Of a DNA stretch of 64,000 nt, positions 54,605 through 64,000 are shown one piece after another. The DNA is from Amoebophrya sp. A120. Lineage: Eukaryota; Sar; Dinophyceae; Syndiniales; Amoebophryaceae. The position numbers and the translations under genes were made by a program. The notes under the pieces are model-generated. The model worked only from the letters and a program-made list of their open reading frames with translations, did not search any database and had not been told where the DNA came from. Position 1 is the first letter of the stretch, and every line of letters begins with the position of its first letter. The DNA lies in the NCBI GenBank assembly GCA_905178155.1, contig CAJINV010000005.1, positions 8,306,515 through 8,370,514 on the forward strand. The letters are read 5' to 3'.

Positions 54605-57136
54605 ATGTCAGCATCATCTTTTTCTTCCCGCGCGACCAGGCCGCGGAGCCTTGAAAGCATTCGGCAGGAGTTTTTATGCATTGCAAATATGTCTGCGTCT
54701 GGGAGGTTTGGAAGGATGGAACTTGTCATGCTAGTTCGGACTCATGCAAAATTCCGTGTTGCATGATTACCAAAAGCTGCCCACTTTCGACCAAGTTGCG
54801 ATGGATATTCTCATGCAGGGCTGGCTTGATGGATTCCGCACAGAATCTGTCATGCTAGGTTCTGCATTCCAGATCTCATGGGTCATGCAAAATGTGCATG
54901 ACAAGTCTTCCAATCTTCCAGACACAGACATTATATTTGCAGTTGATAGTTTTTTGCGCAGTACCAAGTCCAGTTGCCGAAGAACCCGGATGAAGTTTCG
55001 CAGTTCGTCACGGCGTATCAAATGCAAATATGTCTGGGTCTGGAAACTTGTGATGCTAAAATGTGACTGGTGGGTGGACTGCAATACGCGGCCAAGCATG
55101 ACAAATTTTTCAACTACTACTGTATTTCGTTTTCCGCATGGCAAACTGCGTTTTTGCATGACAGGCAAGACGCCATTTTCCTCCTCATGCATTACAGATT
55201 TATGAGTCATGCCAGACAAGCATGACAAACTTGCATTTTTCCAGACCCAGACATATTTGCAGTTCATACGGCGATCACGCGAAGAGTTGGGGCGGCAGAT
55301 GAACAAGTGGGGACGTCGGGAGAACAAGGGCAACAAGGACAAGGACATATCAAATGCAAAAGTGTTTGGGTCTGGAAGGATGCGAACTTGTGATGCATGT
55401 TGCGGATCATACCAAAATCTGTGTTGCGTGACTTGCAAAAGGTGCTCACTTCTGGTCATGCTGAGAGGGCATTTCTGATGCAGAACAGGCATCACAAAGG
55501 GGCTGCAGATTCTGTGATGCTGGGCCCTGCATTCCACACTTGGTGGAGCTTGGAAAAACTGCATGACAAATTTCAGAATCTTCCAGACCCACACATATTT
55601 GCAATCCATAGGACAAGGACAAGGGCAACAAGGTGGTCCTCGGGATGCGGATGAAACTACTCGAAGCACCACGACACGTAGAAGTCCTCGTGCACGAGGA
55701 CCCGCCGGGGCACCCGCACCAAGAGGACTCGAAACTGAAACTACACAAAGACCGGCTTCTTCCTCCTCGGCTGCGTCCTCCTCTAGTAATTCCGTTTCCA
55801 GGGTTCTTGCTGACACTGACCATGAGTTGTTAGACCAGGTGCGGAGCGACCAGGAAAATGAAAATCATCAAGAACGGGCGCCACCGGTGCTCCCAGAAGA
55901 TGAATCTTCTCGGGGCGCCAGCACTTCTGCAACCCGGAGCGGCGAGGAGCAGGGCACAAGACCGTCCGGAAGGAGAGGCGGAAGTAGAACTACGACTGAT
56001 GTTTATTTAGGTGCGAACAATCCAGGTGGAGGTGGAGAACAAAGAGCTGCGCCATCTTCGGTTGACGTTCTGGACGAGACAGCTGAGCATGGGAGTAGTG
56101 CGAGCAGTGCAGCTGCGGGAGGAGTTCTTGTCGCCGATTTGCCAGGAGGTTTTCCTCGTACTATCGCGAGTCCGGGTCCTCGTGCGGCTCCTTCTCAGCA
56201 CGAAAACGAACAGCTCGTGGCGGACCTTCTTCGCCAAATCGACGAACTGAGTTCCTTGTCGTCCCAACGAGTTGAAATAACGGCATCTAGTAGTACCTCG
56301 CCCTCATCTGCGGTTCATGGTGCAGCAATTACTAACGTTGTTCCTGCAAGGGCGACTGGGTTTGGGGTCCTGCAACATGAATCCGCGGTCGTGCCGGCCT
56401 CTCAGCCCGCCCCTGGCGTTGTGGTCGCGACAGCGCATGCAGCTCTCGTGCAAGAAAACTACCCCAGCTCCCACCATGCTTCGTCTTCTGCGTCTGAGCT
56501 GCATCAACATCCAGGAGGTGTTCATCCCTCTAGTACTGCTTCTGGCCTTCACACAGCAGCAGCTCCCCCGCGACCGACCCTTTTAGCATCGGAGCAGCTC
56601 TGCATCGTGTGTCAGGAGAAGGAAAGGAACGCGTCCTTTGTCCACGGGAACACGGCGCACATCTGTTGCTGCTACGACTGCGCAATGGAGATTTTCGGGA
56701 CGTCGAATGATGCTGGGGCAAGACGCAGAACTGGGCAGGGAGCATATCGTGAGGAAAAATCCCCCCTCCCCATATTGAAAAGGTATATTTTTGGATATTC
56801 GTGATGCTGATTTGTGGTCACAAATCGCGTCTGTCTTGCAAGAAGACAAGGGCAGAAGCTTCCGCCATATTATGCAAGCGATTTGTCATGTTGTTGGGCC
56901 TACAGGGGGGCCGTTTTCCATGCTGAACGACTAGACCCATACGCCCTACCTAGCCTGGGCAATTGGACGCAGTGCCTCTCTGCAATACAAAGCTGATATG
57001 TTGTGTACACAAATCCAGCATCAGAAATTCCGTCTTGATATGGGGAGGGGGGATTTTTCCTTTCGATAGAGCAACCGCTTTGTGTCCGATCTGCCGCACG
57101 CGCATCGATGCCGTGGTGAAAAACTTTCAATCATGA
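54605..57136 (+). CDS. Gene 6: MDM2-type RING protein, probable E3 ubiquitin ligase, 465 aa
   Basis: ATG at 54605, TGA at 57134-57136. Exons 54605-54674, 54954-55015, 55274-55347, 55616-56744 and 57074-57136 sum to 1398 nt (466 codons). Most of the protein is Ser/Thr/Gly/Pro/Gln-rich and probably disordered, with one short helical stretch (ENEQLVADLLRQIDELSSL). The C-terminus is a zinc-binding RING with ligands C398, C401, H412, H417, C421, C424, C449, C452. Apart from a 14-residue insertion before C449, the spacing equals that of the MDM2 C2H2C4 RING, including the motif FVHGNTAH. RING domains of this type recruit E2 enzymes and often dimerise through the C-terminal tail, here RTRIDAVVKNFQS. 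The last introner cuts the RING between C424 and C449, so splicing is essential for the domain. Substrate unknown. Confidence 0.85.
54675..54948. mobile_element. Introner, family A
   Basis: 274 bp, TSD GTTTT perfect. Excision joins IRQEF to FAQYQ. Confidence 0.89.
55016..55268. mobile_element. Introner, family A (A2)
   Basis: 253 bp, TSD CGGCG perfect. Excision joins QFVTA to ITRRV. Confidence 0.9.
55348..55610. mobile_element. Introner, family A, in a coding short repeat
   Basis: 263 bp, TSD GGACA perfect, inserted in a GGACAA repeat that encodes GQGQGQ. Repeat units lie on both sides, so the exact site is ambiguous. Confidence 0.88.
56745..57068. mobile_element. Introner, family C, inside the RING domain
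   Basis: 324 bp, TSD GAGCA perfect. Excision joins RTGQGA to TALCPICR and completes the zinc-ligand set. Confidence 0.93.
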
Positions 57137-58121
57137 AGCAGTACGAGCGAACAGTAGATCCCCGCACGGGAAGAAAAAGTTTAAGTTTTTTTGACGATTC
57201 ATTTTTGACCTGATAGATAAATATCTGCATGTTGTAGTTGTTTGTGATAATGCCGTTTCAACAACATCCGTTTCTTCTATTTTTGTGTTTCAGTCATCGA
57301 CTTCTACTTCACTTCTAACACGAGCACGACGAATTTGTTTTGTCTACAGCCATCAACAAATGAATACGAGCCGAAATTTGAATTTTAGAGAACAGGATGG
57401 ATCGACATATCAGGTCGTAAACATTAAACACGCTTCTGTGCAAGCAAAAGTTAAAAAAGAGAAAGAAAGACACTGTAACAAACGAATCATCCTCGAATCA
57501 TGGTGACTCTGCGTGGAAACAACTTGCGCGGGAGCGTGGGCCATGTGATATTCCTGCTCGTGTAGTTCTGCTTATTGTTTTCCCCTTTTGCTTTTCTTTC
57601 ATCTATCTAACCATTCGTGAAGAAAGAGAGAAGACGTACTTAGTAGTTGAACCTGAAATATTAAGTATGAAATTGGTCCCGCTCGAGACGAGTGTGAGTG
57701 CGGAAGGCCTCCTTATTTTGAAGCGTGTGAAACTAACATATGGAGGAAACGAGAGGACAGGAAGATTGCCGTGATTATACCATCATGGCTACATTAGAAA
57801 TATTTCGAGGGACGATTGTAAGTGCACTTTTTCTACTCCATATTTCAGACCGAGGTTGTCGTGAAGGTCCACCGCAGACTCACTTCTACAAAGCGAGTCG
57901 ACTAGTCGAGGGAATTGCACAAAGACAGAAAAAACTGGACGAAGATGGGTAATTAAGTACAACACCTAGATTTTGTTGACAACGAGATGCATTCTACCAG
58001 CAAACGAGAGTGTTGTAGACTGCTTTAGCTGGGCAGCTGGAGGTACTGGTCGAACGACCGCACGTCTTTGACGTGTGAGTCGCAGATTTTTCATATTTTT
58101 TTTTCGGAAAAACAAAAAATC
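57137..58121. other. Intergenic between genes 6 and 7
   Basis: AT-rich; no introners and no ORF with support. Confidence 0.5.
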
Positions 58122-61100
58122 ATGGCCACCTCCCGTACCCGCCCCCCCTCCGATCGGGAATTGGACCAGACTTTCGCCAAACTTGCTGACCAAATCCGGG
58201 CCCAACTTGAGGTGTTCGTGGACCCTAGCAAAACGAGTGCTGGGGGTAAGTCCGTCGTTTTCGGGAAGATCGGAGGGAGCAGGAATCAGACAGCTGGAAG
58301 GACTTTCTCATCGAGGAGCGCACTATCAAATGCAAATATGTCTGGGTCTGGGAGTGGGAGACTGCTAATTTGTCGTGCTTGTCTCGCATGATTCTCAAAT
58401 CTGTGATGCAGGAGGAACAGAGGAAAACCACTTTGCCTGTCATGCAAAAGCGCAGTGTGCCATGCGGAATGCGCAACACATAGTGGCTGCAAAACTTGTC
58501 ATGCTCGGCTGCGTACTGCAGTGCGCCCATCACTGGCGGACTTGCATTACAAGTTTCCAGGCCCAGACATATTTGCAAGGCATACGCACACGTCCAACAC
58601 CATTTCCCCAAGCCCCAGCTGTACCGCTGCTCGAACACCGACCGCAACCAGCATCACAGACTGTCGAAATATGGAAGTGCACAGCTGTAGTAAGTACCTC
58701 TCGTGGTCCCCAGGTCTCATTTGTAAGTTTGTAGTTTTGTGATGCAAAAATACCAGAATCCCAGACCAGTCGTGTCTTCTCGACGTATGCCACTGTTAAT
58801 GAAGAACTCAACGGACACAGCACTACAACGATCCGAGCAGGAACCAAGATTTCTCTCTATGAACGTTGCAGAAGCCGCTTGGTTCTTTCTTCTCGCTGTA
58901 GCAGCCTTTGCTTTATCGATGCCCTTTATTTTTCGATACGGGAAATTTATTTTTGGCGGGAGGTGGTGTGCACTCTCATACGAAAGCGTTGAACGCTTGG
59001 CTCGACAAATTTTACCACGATGTGTTCTCTGAAGACGAACGGGCAATCTGGGCCTACTATCAAGTGCAAAACTGTCTGGGTCTGGAAACTTGTGATGCAA
59101 AAAGTGAATGGTAGACGGACTGCAATACGCAGCTATTCATGACAAATTTTTTGGCTCCCATGTCTTACGTATTCCGCACGACAAACTGCGTTTCTGCATG
59201 ACAGGTAAGAGGGCCTTTTCGTGCCTGTGCAACACAGATTCTCGAGTCATGCTAGACACGCATGACAAACTTGCACTCTTCCAGACCCAGACATTTTTAC
59301 ACTTGATACCTACACCGAAGAATTCAATCTTCCATCTTCCACTACCGCATCACAACTGTACCGCGCAAAAGAAGCAACGGTGGAGGCGAACAGGAATAGT
59401 GTGAAATCGCTCCGGAACGCCCATGCGGCGGCGCTGTTGCTGGGGTTGATCGATGTGGACGTGCCGTTGCTGGACCGCTTCAATTATGAACTGCAAAAGT
59501 ATCGTACTCGTATAAATGCATTACAAATTTCCTCAGCATGACAAATAAAGTTTGTAATGCGGATTTCCCTTAAGAAAAAAATTTGTATGCAAGGCGTTGG
59601 GTTACCCGGTCGGCAGAGCCGATCCACAACGAGCGAATGACTGCAATACGAGTGCGATGCTTTTGCACACGATATCAAAAAGCCGCCCCACCTCGGGCCG
59701 TTGCGACCGTTGCCGAGCGGGTTTGTGCTGCGAGTGCGACATCTGAAACTGCAAGCCAGGACCAATGCGCTGTCGGGGTTTGAGTTCGGGGGAACCTGTG
59801 GTACAACTACGGGGGCGATGTTTGCGCCGCAGACAAGAAGTGGTAGTTGTACAACTTCTAGGGGAATGAACAACTTCTACAATAAAGCGATCGTTTGTGG
59901 CAGACATCAAAATCTCCTGCCAGATAACTTTCTCCTCTTCGACAACAAAAATTCCTCCAGCAGCACACGAGTCCACTACCTGGAGCACTTATTGCACGAA
60001 ACTCGGGACAAATTTTCTAAAACCGCGGACGAGCGGCGTAAGCTGATGCGGAAAATTGAAGTTTTGCAGGAAGACAACCGGCGGCTGCGGACGAAAATGG
60101 TCACGAAGGTGAATTCAGCGGCGAGTCTGGAGTATGAAATGCAAATATGTCTGGGTTTGGAAGATTAAAACTTGTCATGCTAAATCTGAATGATGCAAAA
60201 ATCTGTGTTGCGTGACTACCAAAAGCTGTCCCCTTTTGACCAAATTGAGTTGGAGTTTCTCATGCAGGAAAGGCATGATAAAGACCTAAAAGAATCTGTC
60301 ATGCTAGTTCTCGCATTTCGATTTCAGACCTCATGGCTCATGCAAAACGTGCATGACAAGTCGCAGCATACTCCAGACCCAGACATTTTTGCATTTGATA
60401 TGGAGAATACTACAACTGCCGTGGTCGCGAATGCGAAGCAGGAAACGCAATTTCATTTGAACCGTGTTGAGGCTCATTCTGGAAACAAGGAAAACTTGGA
60501 AACCACCTTTGACGAGGTTTTGTCGCATCTGGAACCGAACTGGAACCACGCGAATGATAACAATAACACCAGAGCAGGACCACTTTCCTCTGTCCGTCGG
60601 AACTCCACCCGGGTGCTTGAATATGACGATCCAGGAACAAGAACAATCTACGGCAAAAACATGGGCAACACCTATCCTGTGCAAAAGTATCGTACTCGTA
60701 GTAATCGCAGGCATGCATTACAAATTTTTTTCCTAAGGTCAATCAGCATTACAAATTCCATTTCTCATGCGGAGAAAATTTGTAATGCAATTCATACTAG
60801 AACTAGTGCGATACTTTTGCAATGCATAACACAAGCACAGCAACGAAGCCGAATTTTTCCGCTTTGTCGCACGACCATCACAAGTTTTCTGTGGAACAAG
60901 GTGACGAACAAATACAGTTGCAAACGCTGACGGATTTCAGTACTGGGGAGATCATACGGAAGAACAACGCCAACTCACAGCAACTCCTGCGAGATGAAAA
61001 TTGTTCTCGCGATGAACAGACCTCCGCAATGTTGACCGCTCATGATTTCCAGCTCCAGTCTCGTTTCGCGGAGAACGAACGGATTTTGGAAACGGAAGCA

Positions 61101-62430
61101 GAGTTTGTTCGGAGCCGGGGTTTGCGCGGAATGCCAGTGCCGAAAGCGGATTTGGTAGATGGGACGGATAGTAGTTGTGAGAATTCAAAGATCGAGGTAG
61201 AAGCAGAACAAAAAGTAGACCACGACTCGCCCGAGAAGATTGAAACGTACTTGAACGGAAAATTGCCTACGCATTGCAAATATGTAGTCTGGGTCTGGAA
61301 CGAAGGAAGGATGACACTTGTGATGCTGCATTTGGATTCTACAAAAATCTGTATTGCATGAACCACAAGAGAGATCCAATTTTTGCTACAGCGAGAAGGT
61401 ACTTAATTCTCATGCAGTATAGGCATCCGGAATCCCTCGCAAAATCTGTGATGCAAGGGCATGCATCGCAAGACATCAGGAGTCCTGCAAAATGCGCATG
61501 ACAAGCCTTGCATCTTTCCACACCCAGACACATTTGCGATTCATATTGCCGGAGTGTTTGCTAAACGAAACCATGACCACAACTTCGGGAGTACAACCAG
61601 GTATATCCCACGAAAAAACTGTTTCACTGTGAACTTGCGATGCATAGAATGGAGCACAGAACTATCTGTCTTGCTACACCTGCAAGACCTTGACTCTTTA
61701 GTGGTGTTTAGTTCCCCTTGAAAGCGCGCATGGCACATTTTCCGTGTCATGTGTAACAAACTTGTGATGCAGATCTTGCAAAATCATCACAGTGAAACAG
61801 TTTTTTCGTGGGATAAGCAAGTTCTAGTTTTTATTCCGGAGTAGAACACACGACCGGTCAGCCGGCGATCATGCTGGGAGCAACCTTCACCAGCTATCGC
61901 AGGAAAAAAGTGTTACAGTTACACATTGTGTTGCAAGCCCAGCATGACAGACAGCCTCTGTCATGCCGGATAAACCTAGAAGCCTTGTTTCATACGTGTT
62001 TTCCCGTAGGATTTCTGCACTGCAAGTTTTCTCTCTAATGCAGAGAAATTTGTGTTGCTGCATTGACAACAAATGTGTAACTGTATCACTTTTTTCTTGG
62101 GATACCTGCGCAGCTACAGGTACTAGTAGTTCTACTACAGGAGTAGACCGGTTGGCTCTGAGCACCACAATCGGGGCGGGGAATATGGAAACGTATTTGA
62201 ACGGACGGCTGCCGGATGTGTTGTTGTTGTCCAACGCGAACAATAAACAGGCTGCTGCAGCTCCTGCTGCCTCCCAACACAGGCGGGAACAACTACACGA
62301 TGATATAGTAAACACGGAGGAACAGATTGTGTCAAGTCCGAAAAATAAACCCGTTCGTACCGCAGAGGACAAATTTGCTTCGTACTTGACCAAATTTACA
62401 ATGGAAACCACGGAACTGCTGAAGCGGTAA
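58122..62430 (+). CDS. Gene 7: coiled-coil protein, function unknown, 708 aa
   Basis: ATG at 58122, TAA at 62428-62430. Nine introners separate ten exons (58122-58323, 58590-58669, 58986-59057, 59314-59484, 59680-60132, 60406-60672, 60834-61267, 61551-61603, 61821-61894, 62110-62430) summing to 2127 nt. The product has an N-terminal helical region (ELDQTFAKLADQIRAQLEVF), a segment ALNAWLDKFYHDVFSEDERA, and a strong coiled coil (TADERRKLMRKIEVLQEDN). The C-terminal half is Ser/Thr/Asn-rich. Two similar motifs occur, METYLNGRLPD and IETYLNGKLPE. I recognise no enzymatic domain. The stop lies in GCGGTAAGT, a good splice donor, so the protein may continue; the best acceptor near 62715 adds about 34 residues, ending at 62818. 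Confidence 0.75.
58324..58584. mobile_element. Introner, family A (A2)
   Basis: 261 bp, TSD CGCAC perfect. Excision joins SRSA to HVQHHFPK, and this frame runs through the rest of gene 7. Confidence 0.88.
58670..58980. mobile_element. Introner, family I (long)
   Basis: 311 bp, about 90 bp longer than the other I copies; TSD CGAAA perfect. The left TIR has decayed (TATGGAAGTGCACAGC). Excision joins HHRLSK to ALNAW. Confidence 0.85.
59058..59308. mobile_element. Introner, family A (A2)
   Basis: 251 bp, TSD CCTAC perfect. Excision joins AIWAY to TEEFN. Confidence 0.9.
59485..59674. mobile_element. Introner, family D (long)
   Basis: 190 bp, TSD TCAAT/TCAAA. It carries about 40 extra GC-rich bases near 59590-59635 compared with other D copies. 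Excision joins LLDRF to N/K-KPPH. Confidence 0.85.
60133..60400. mobile_element. Introner, family A
   Basis: 268 bp, TSD TGGAG perfect. Excision joins AASLE to NTTTA. Confidence 0.9.
60673..60828. mobile_element. Introner, family D
   Basis: 156 bp, TSD ACACC/ACACA. Excision joins NMGNT to STATK. Confidence 0.87.
61268..61545. mobile_element. Introner, family A
   Basis: 278 bp, TSD TTGCC perfect; left end TACG. Excision joins NGKLP to ECLLN. Confidence 0.88.
61604..61815. mobile_element. Introner, family E
   Basis: 212 bp; flanks AGGTA/AGCAA imperfect; TIRs strong (CACGAAAAAACTGTTTCACT). Excision joins GVQPG to SSSFY in frame. Confidence 0.83.
61895..62104. mobile_element. Introner, family G
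   Basis: 210 bp, TSD CCAGC/CCTGC. Excision joins GATFTS to AATGTS. Confidence 0.87.
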
Positions 62431-64000
62431 GTGGGTGGAGATTTACTTGGGTAGTAATCGGGAAAAAAAAATTTTGCGCTTCTTCGTTTTCCGGGGTGAT
62501 TTTTCGATAAACTATCAGTTCGAGTTCGTCGTTTCAGTTTTATTTCACCGCACGAGAGTTTCGTTATCAGCCTCTGTTTATGCCGCGTTGTGTTCGTCGT
62601 TGCAGACTTTGATTTCTGTCAACGCCGGCGGGTCTTGCGCAAGAACTAAGATGATTTCACAACTTGGTCGTGCCGAAAGTAATGTTTCAGTTTCAAAATG
62701 TAAGCACAGCTGCAGGATGAATGTTTCCGCCTCATCGCGAAGAGGAGGATGGCAAGAACGTGCTGCGCAACTTGCCGCGCCTTTGTGGAGAAATAGATCA
62801 AGCAGGAGAAAGATTTGAGTATGCATTTTTTGTACGCGAAGCGAACGACTTGATCTTGAAGCCGTTGTCGTTCTTGACTTTGAATTTGAAACACCAAAGA
62901 CGAAGGAGTGCAGCACATCTACTTACTGTGTGGGGCTCGAGAAGTGGCTTCTGCACCAGCGAAACAGTCATGTTCAATAAAATGCAAGTATACTACAACA
63001 CGGAAGATAATGAACATCAGGAAGTTGCTGTGATACGACTCGCGCAAGGAAAACAAGATCCTGAATCCACCGCTATAGAAAAGAGCGCGCAGTGATTGTC
63101 ATTGTGATTGACCTGTTTGTTTGCTAGAGGCTTTTTGTTGATGTTGCTCCTTTTAGTCCGAGACGAACAATATTAAAGCGAGATGAAGCAGCGAACGACA
63201 ACCACTGTAGAGACGTTTTTTACGCTGTCGAGAACGAAGTTGTACATTTAAAGCTGTGATTAACGTTCTGGCTTCTATTTTCTACGTGTGATAATTCTTC
63301 TATTCAAGAGACGAGTTGCGTGATTGACTCTTTTGCTCAAGGACCTCCTTTTTGACAAACATAAGCATAAATCAGTAGTATAGTCTTACATCATCCTATC
63401 ACGGCAACTGATCTCATCTCTTTTGCTAGGTAAAACTCATATTTAAAGTCTGAATTCAAATCGAAACGAAAAACTTCTGCCAACATTTTTTTCTTTTTAA
63501 CATTCATAGGATTGCACAAACCACTTAGCCGGTGGTTGCAAGCACATAGATGTACGTAGTCGGGTGAAAAGCCATTGCCAATTTTAAGTCGTTTTTTTCA
63601 TATAGGTTTACATCGCGACTACATCTGCTTTTTTTGAAACGTGCTGGCAAATTATGCACTACCTTCACGGGCAGCAGCTTCTCTTCCTTCCCACGACATC
63701 AAGCCGGAGGGGAACAACTGTCTCGACGTTGTGCGACGCTTGTCCGACGTGCCGCTCGATGCAGAACGGCCTGTCGTGCTTCGTAGCAGTGTCAGGAGGG
63801 CTTCTTCTTGTCACAAACAATAGCGAAGGACAGTAAAACCGACAAAATGGTGGTCGATTATTTTCTGTGTGGTGAGCAGAAGGGCAACAACGTCGGCTGC
63901 ACCAACTGCCGTGGAGATGAAGGACCATTTGACTTTCTTCACATGTGTTCCTGGGACAAGGCTTCTTCGATAGGCGGGCATGAAGTAGATCATGACGCAG
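62431..64000. other. 3' flank, no confident gene
   Basis: AT-rich beyond about 63100. An ATG-initiated 124-codon frame (62721-63095) has protein-like content (RLCGEIDQAGERFEYAF) but cannot be joined to gene 7 by any simple donor/acceptor pair I tried. It may be a separate exon or gene. No introner is present. Confidence 0.4.

Noticed and set aside
58246-58268. A 23-nt GTAAGT...AG mini-intron at the start of gene 7
   Set aside because: It gave an open frame for one exon, but without it the frame continues through the introners at 58324 and 58670 into HHRLSKALNAW, which the mini-intron frame does not.
1-62430. Dozens of ORFs ending in or containing peptides such as SNANMSGSGR or KCKYVWVWK
   Set aside because: These are translations of the A-family TIR at exon-introner boundaries and are not protein sequence.
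62721-63095. 124-codon ORF as the last exon of gene 7
   Set aside because: The content looks protein-like, but no donor/acceptor pair I tested joins it in frame with the exon ending near 62427; left as unresolved.

Overview
The window is nuclear DNA of a protist. The best match I know is a syndinian dinoflagellate of the Amoebophrya type, whose genomes are reported to be full of transposon-like 'introner' introns with non-canonical ends. That assignment rests on intron architecture alone. All seven genes lie on the + strand.

The dominant feature is a set of 97 short elements (typically 118-340 bp) in at least twelve terminal-inverted-repeat (TIR) families, called A to K and M here. Each begins TAT and ends ATA, or a one- or two-base variant. 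Most are flanked by a 5-bp target-site duplication (TSD) and sit inside a coding exon. Deleting the element plus one TSD copy restores the reading frame. With that rule the complete models have exon sums divisible by three: 4323, 3279, 2565, 1398 and 2127 nt. One element occurs per about 193 coding bases, and none is intact in roughly 13 kb of intergenic DNA. Element/exon ends follow no GT-AG rule, although six ordinary GT-AG introns occur in the same genes. Exon convention: an exon keeps the left TSD copy, so it resumes 5 nt after the element end.

Layout. 1-3125: 3' part of gene 1 (unknown). 3126-5518: intergenic, with a 905-bp retroposon. 5519-21207: gene 2, 1440 aa, type II membrane anchor, charged/RS-rich, possible EEP-type hydrolase ends; two of its introners have grown by nested poly(A) retroposons. 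22338-36658: gene 3, 1092 aa, predicted N-myristoylated protein with coiled coils, a WW domain, Q/N-rich tracts and a C-terminal J domain. 37981-45284: gene 4 and 50061-53761: gene 5, diverged paralogues with signal-peptide-like N-termini, separated by duplicated intergenic DNA that carries a 3-kb GC-rich repeat insertion. 54605-57136: gene 6, an MDM2-type RING protein. 58122-62430: gene 7, a coiled-coil protein. 62431-64000: mostly without recognisable genes.

The genes share no obvious pathway. What unites the window is the intron system: genes invaded by splice-competent DNA elements of many families, some of which have become landing sites for other insertions. The gene 4/gene 5 pair shows shared and unshared introners, which gives a relative order of insertion events.
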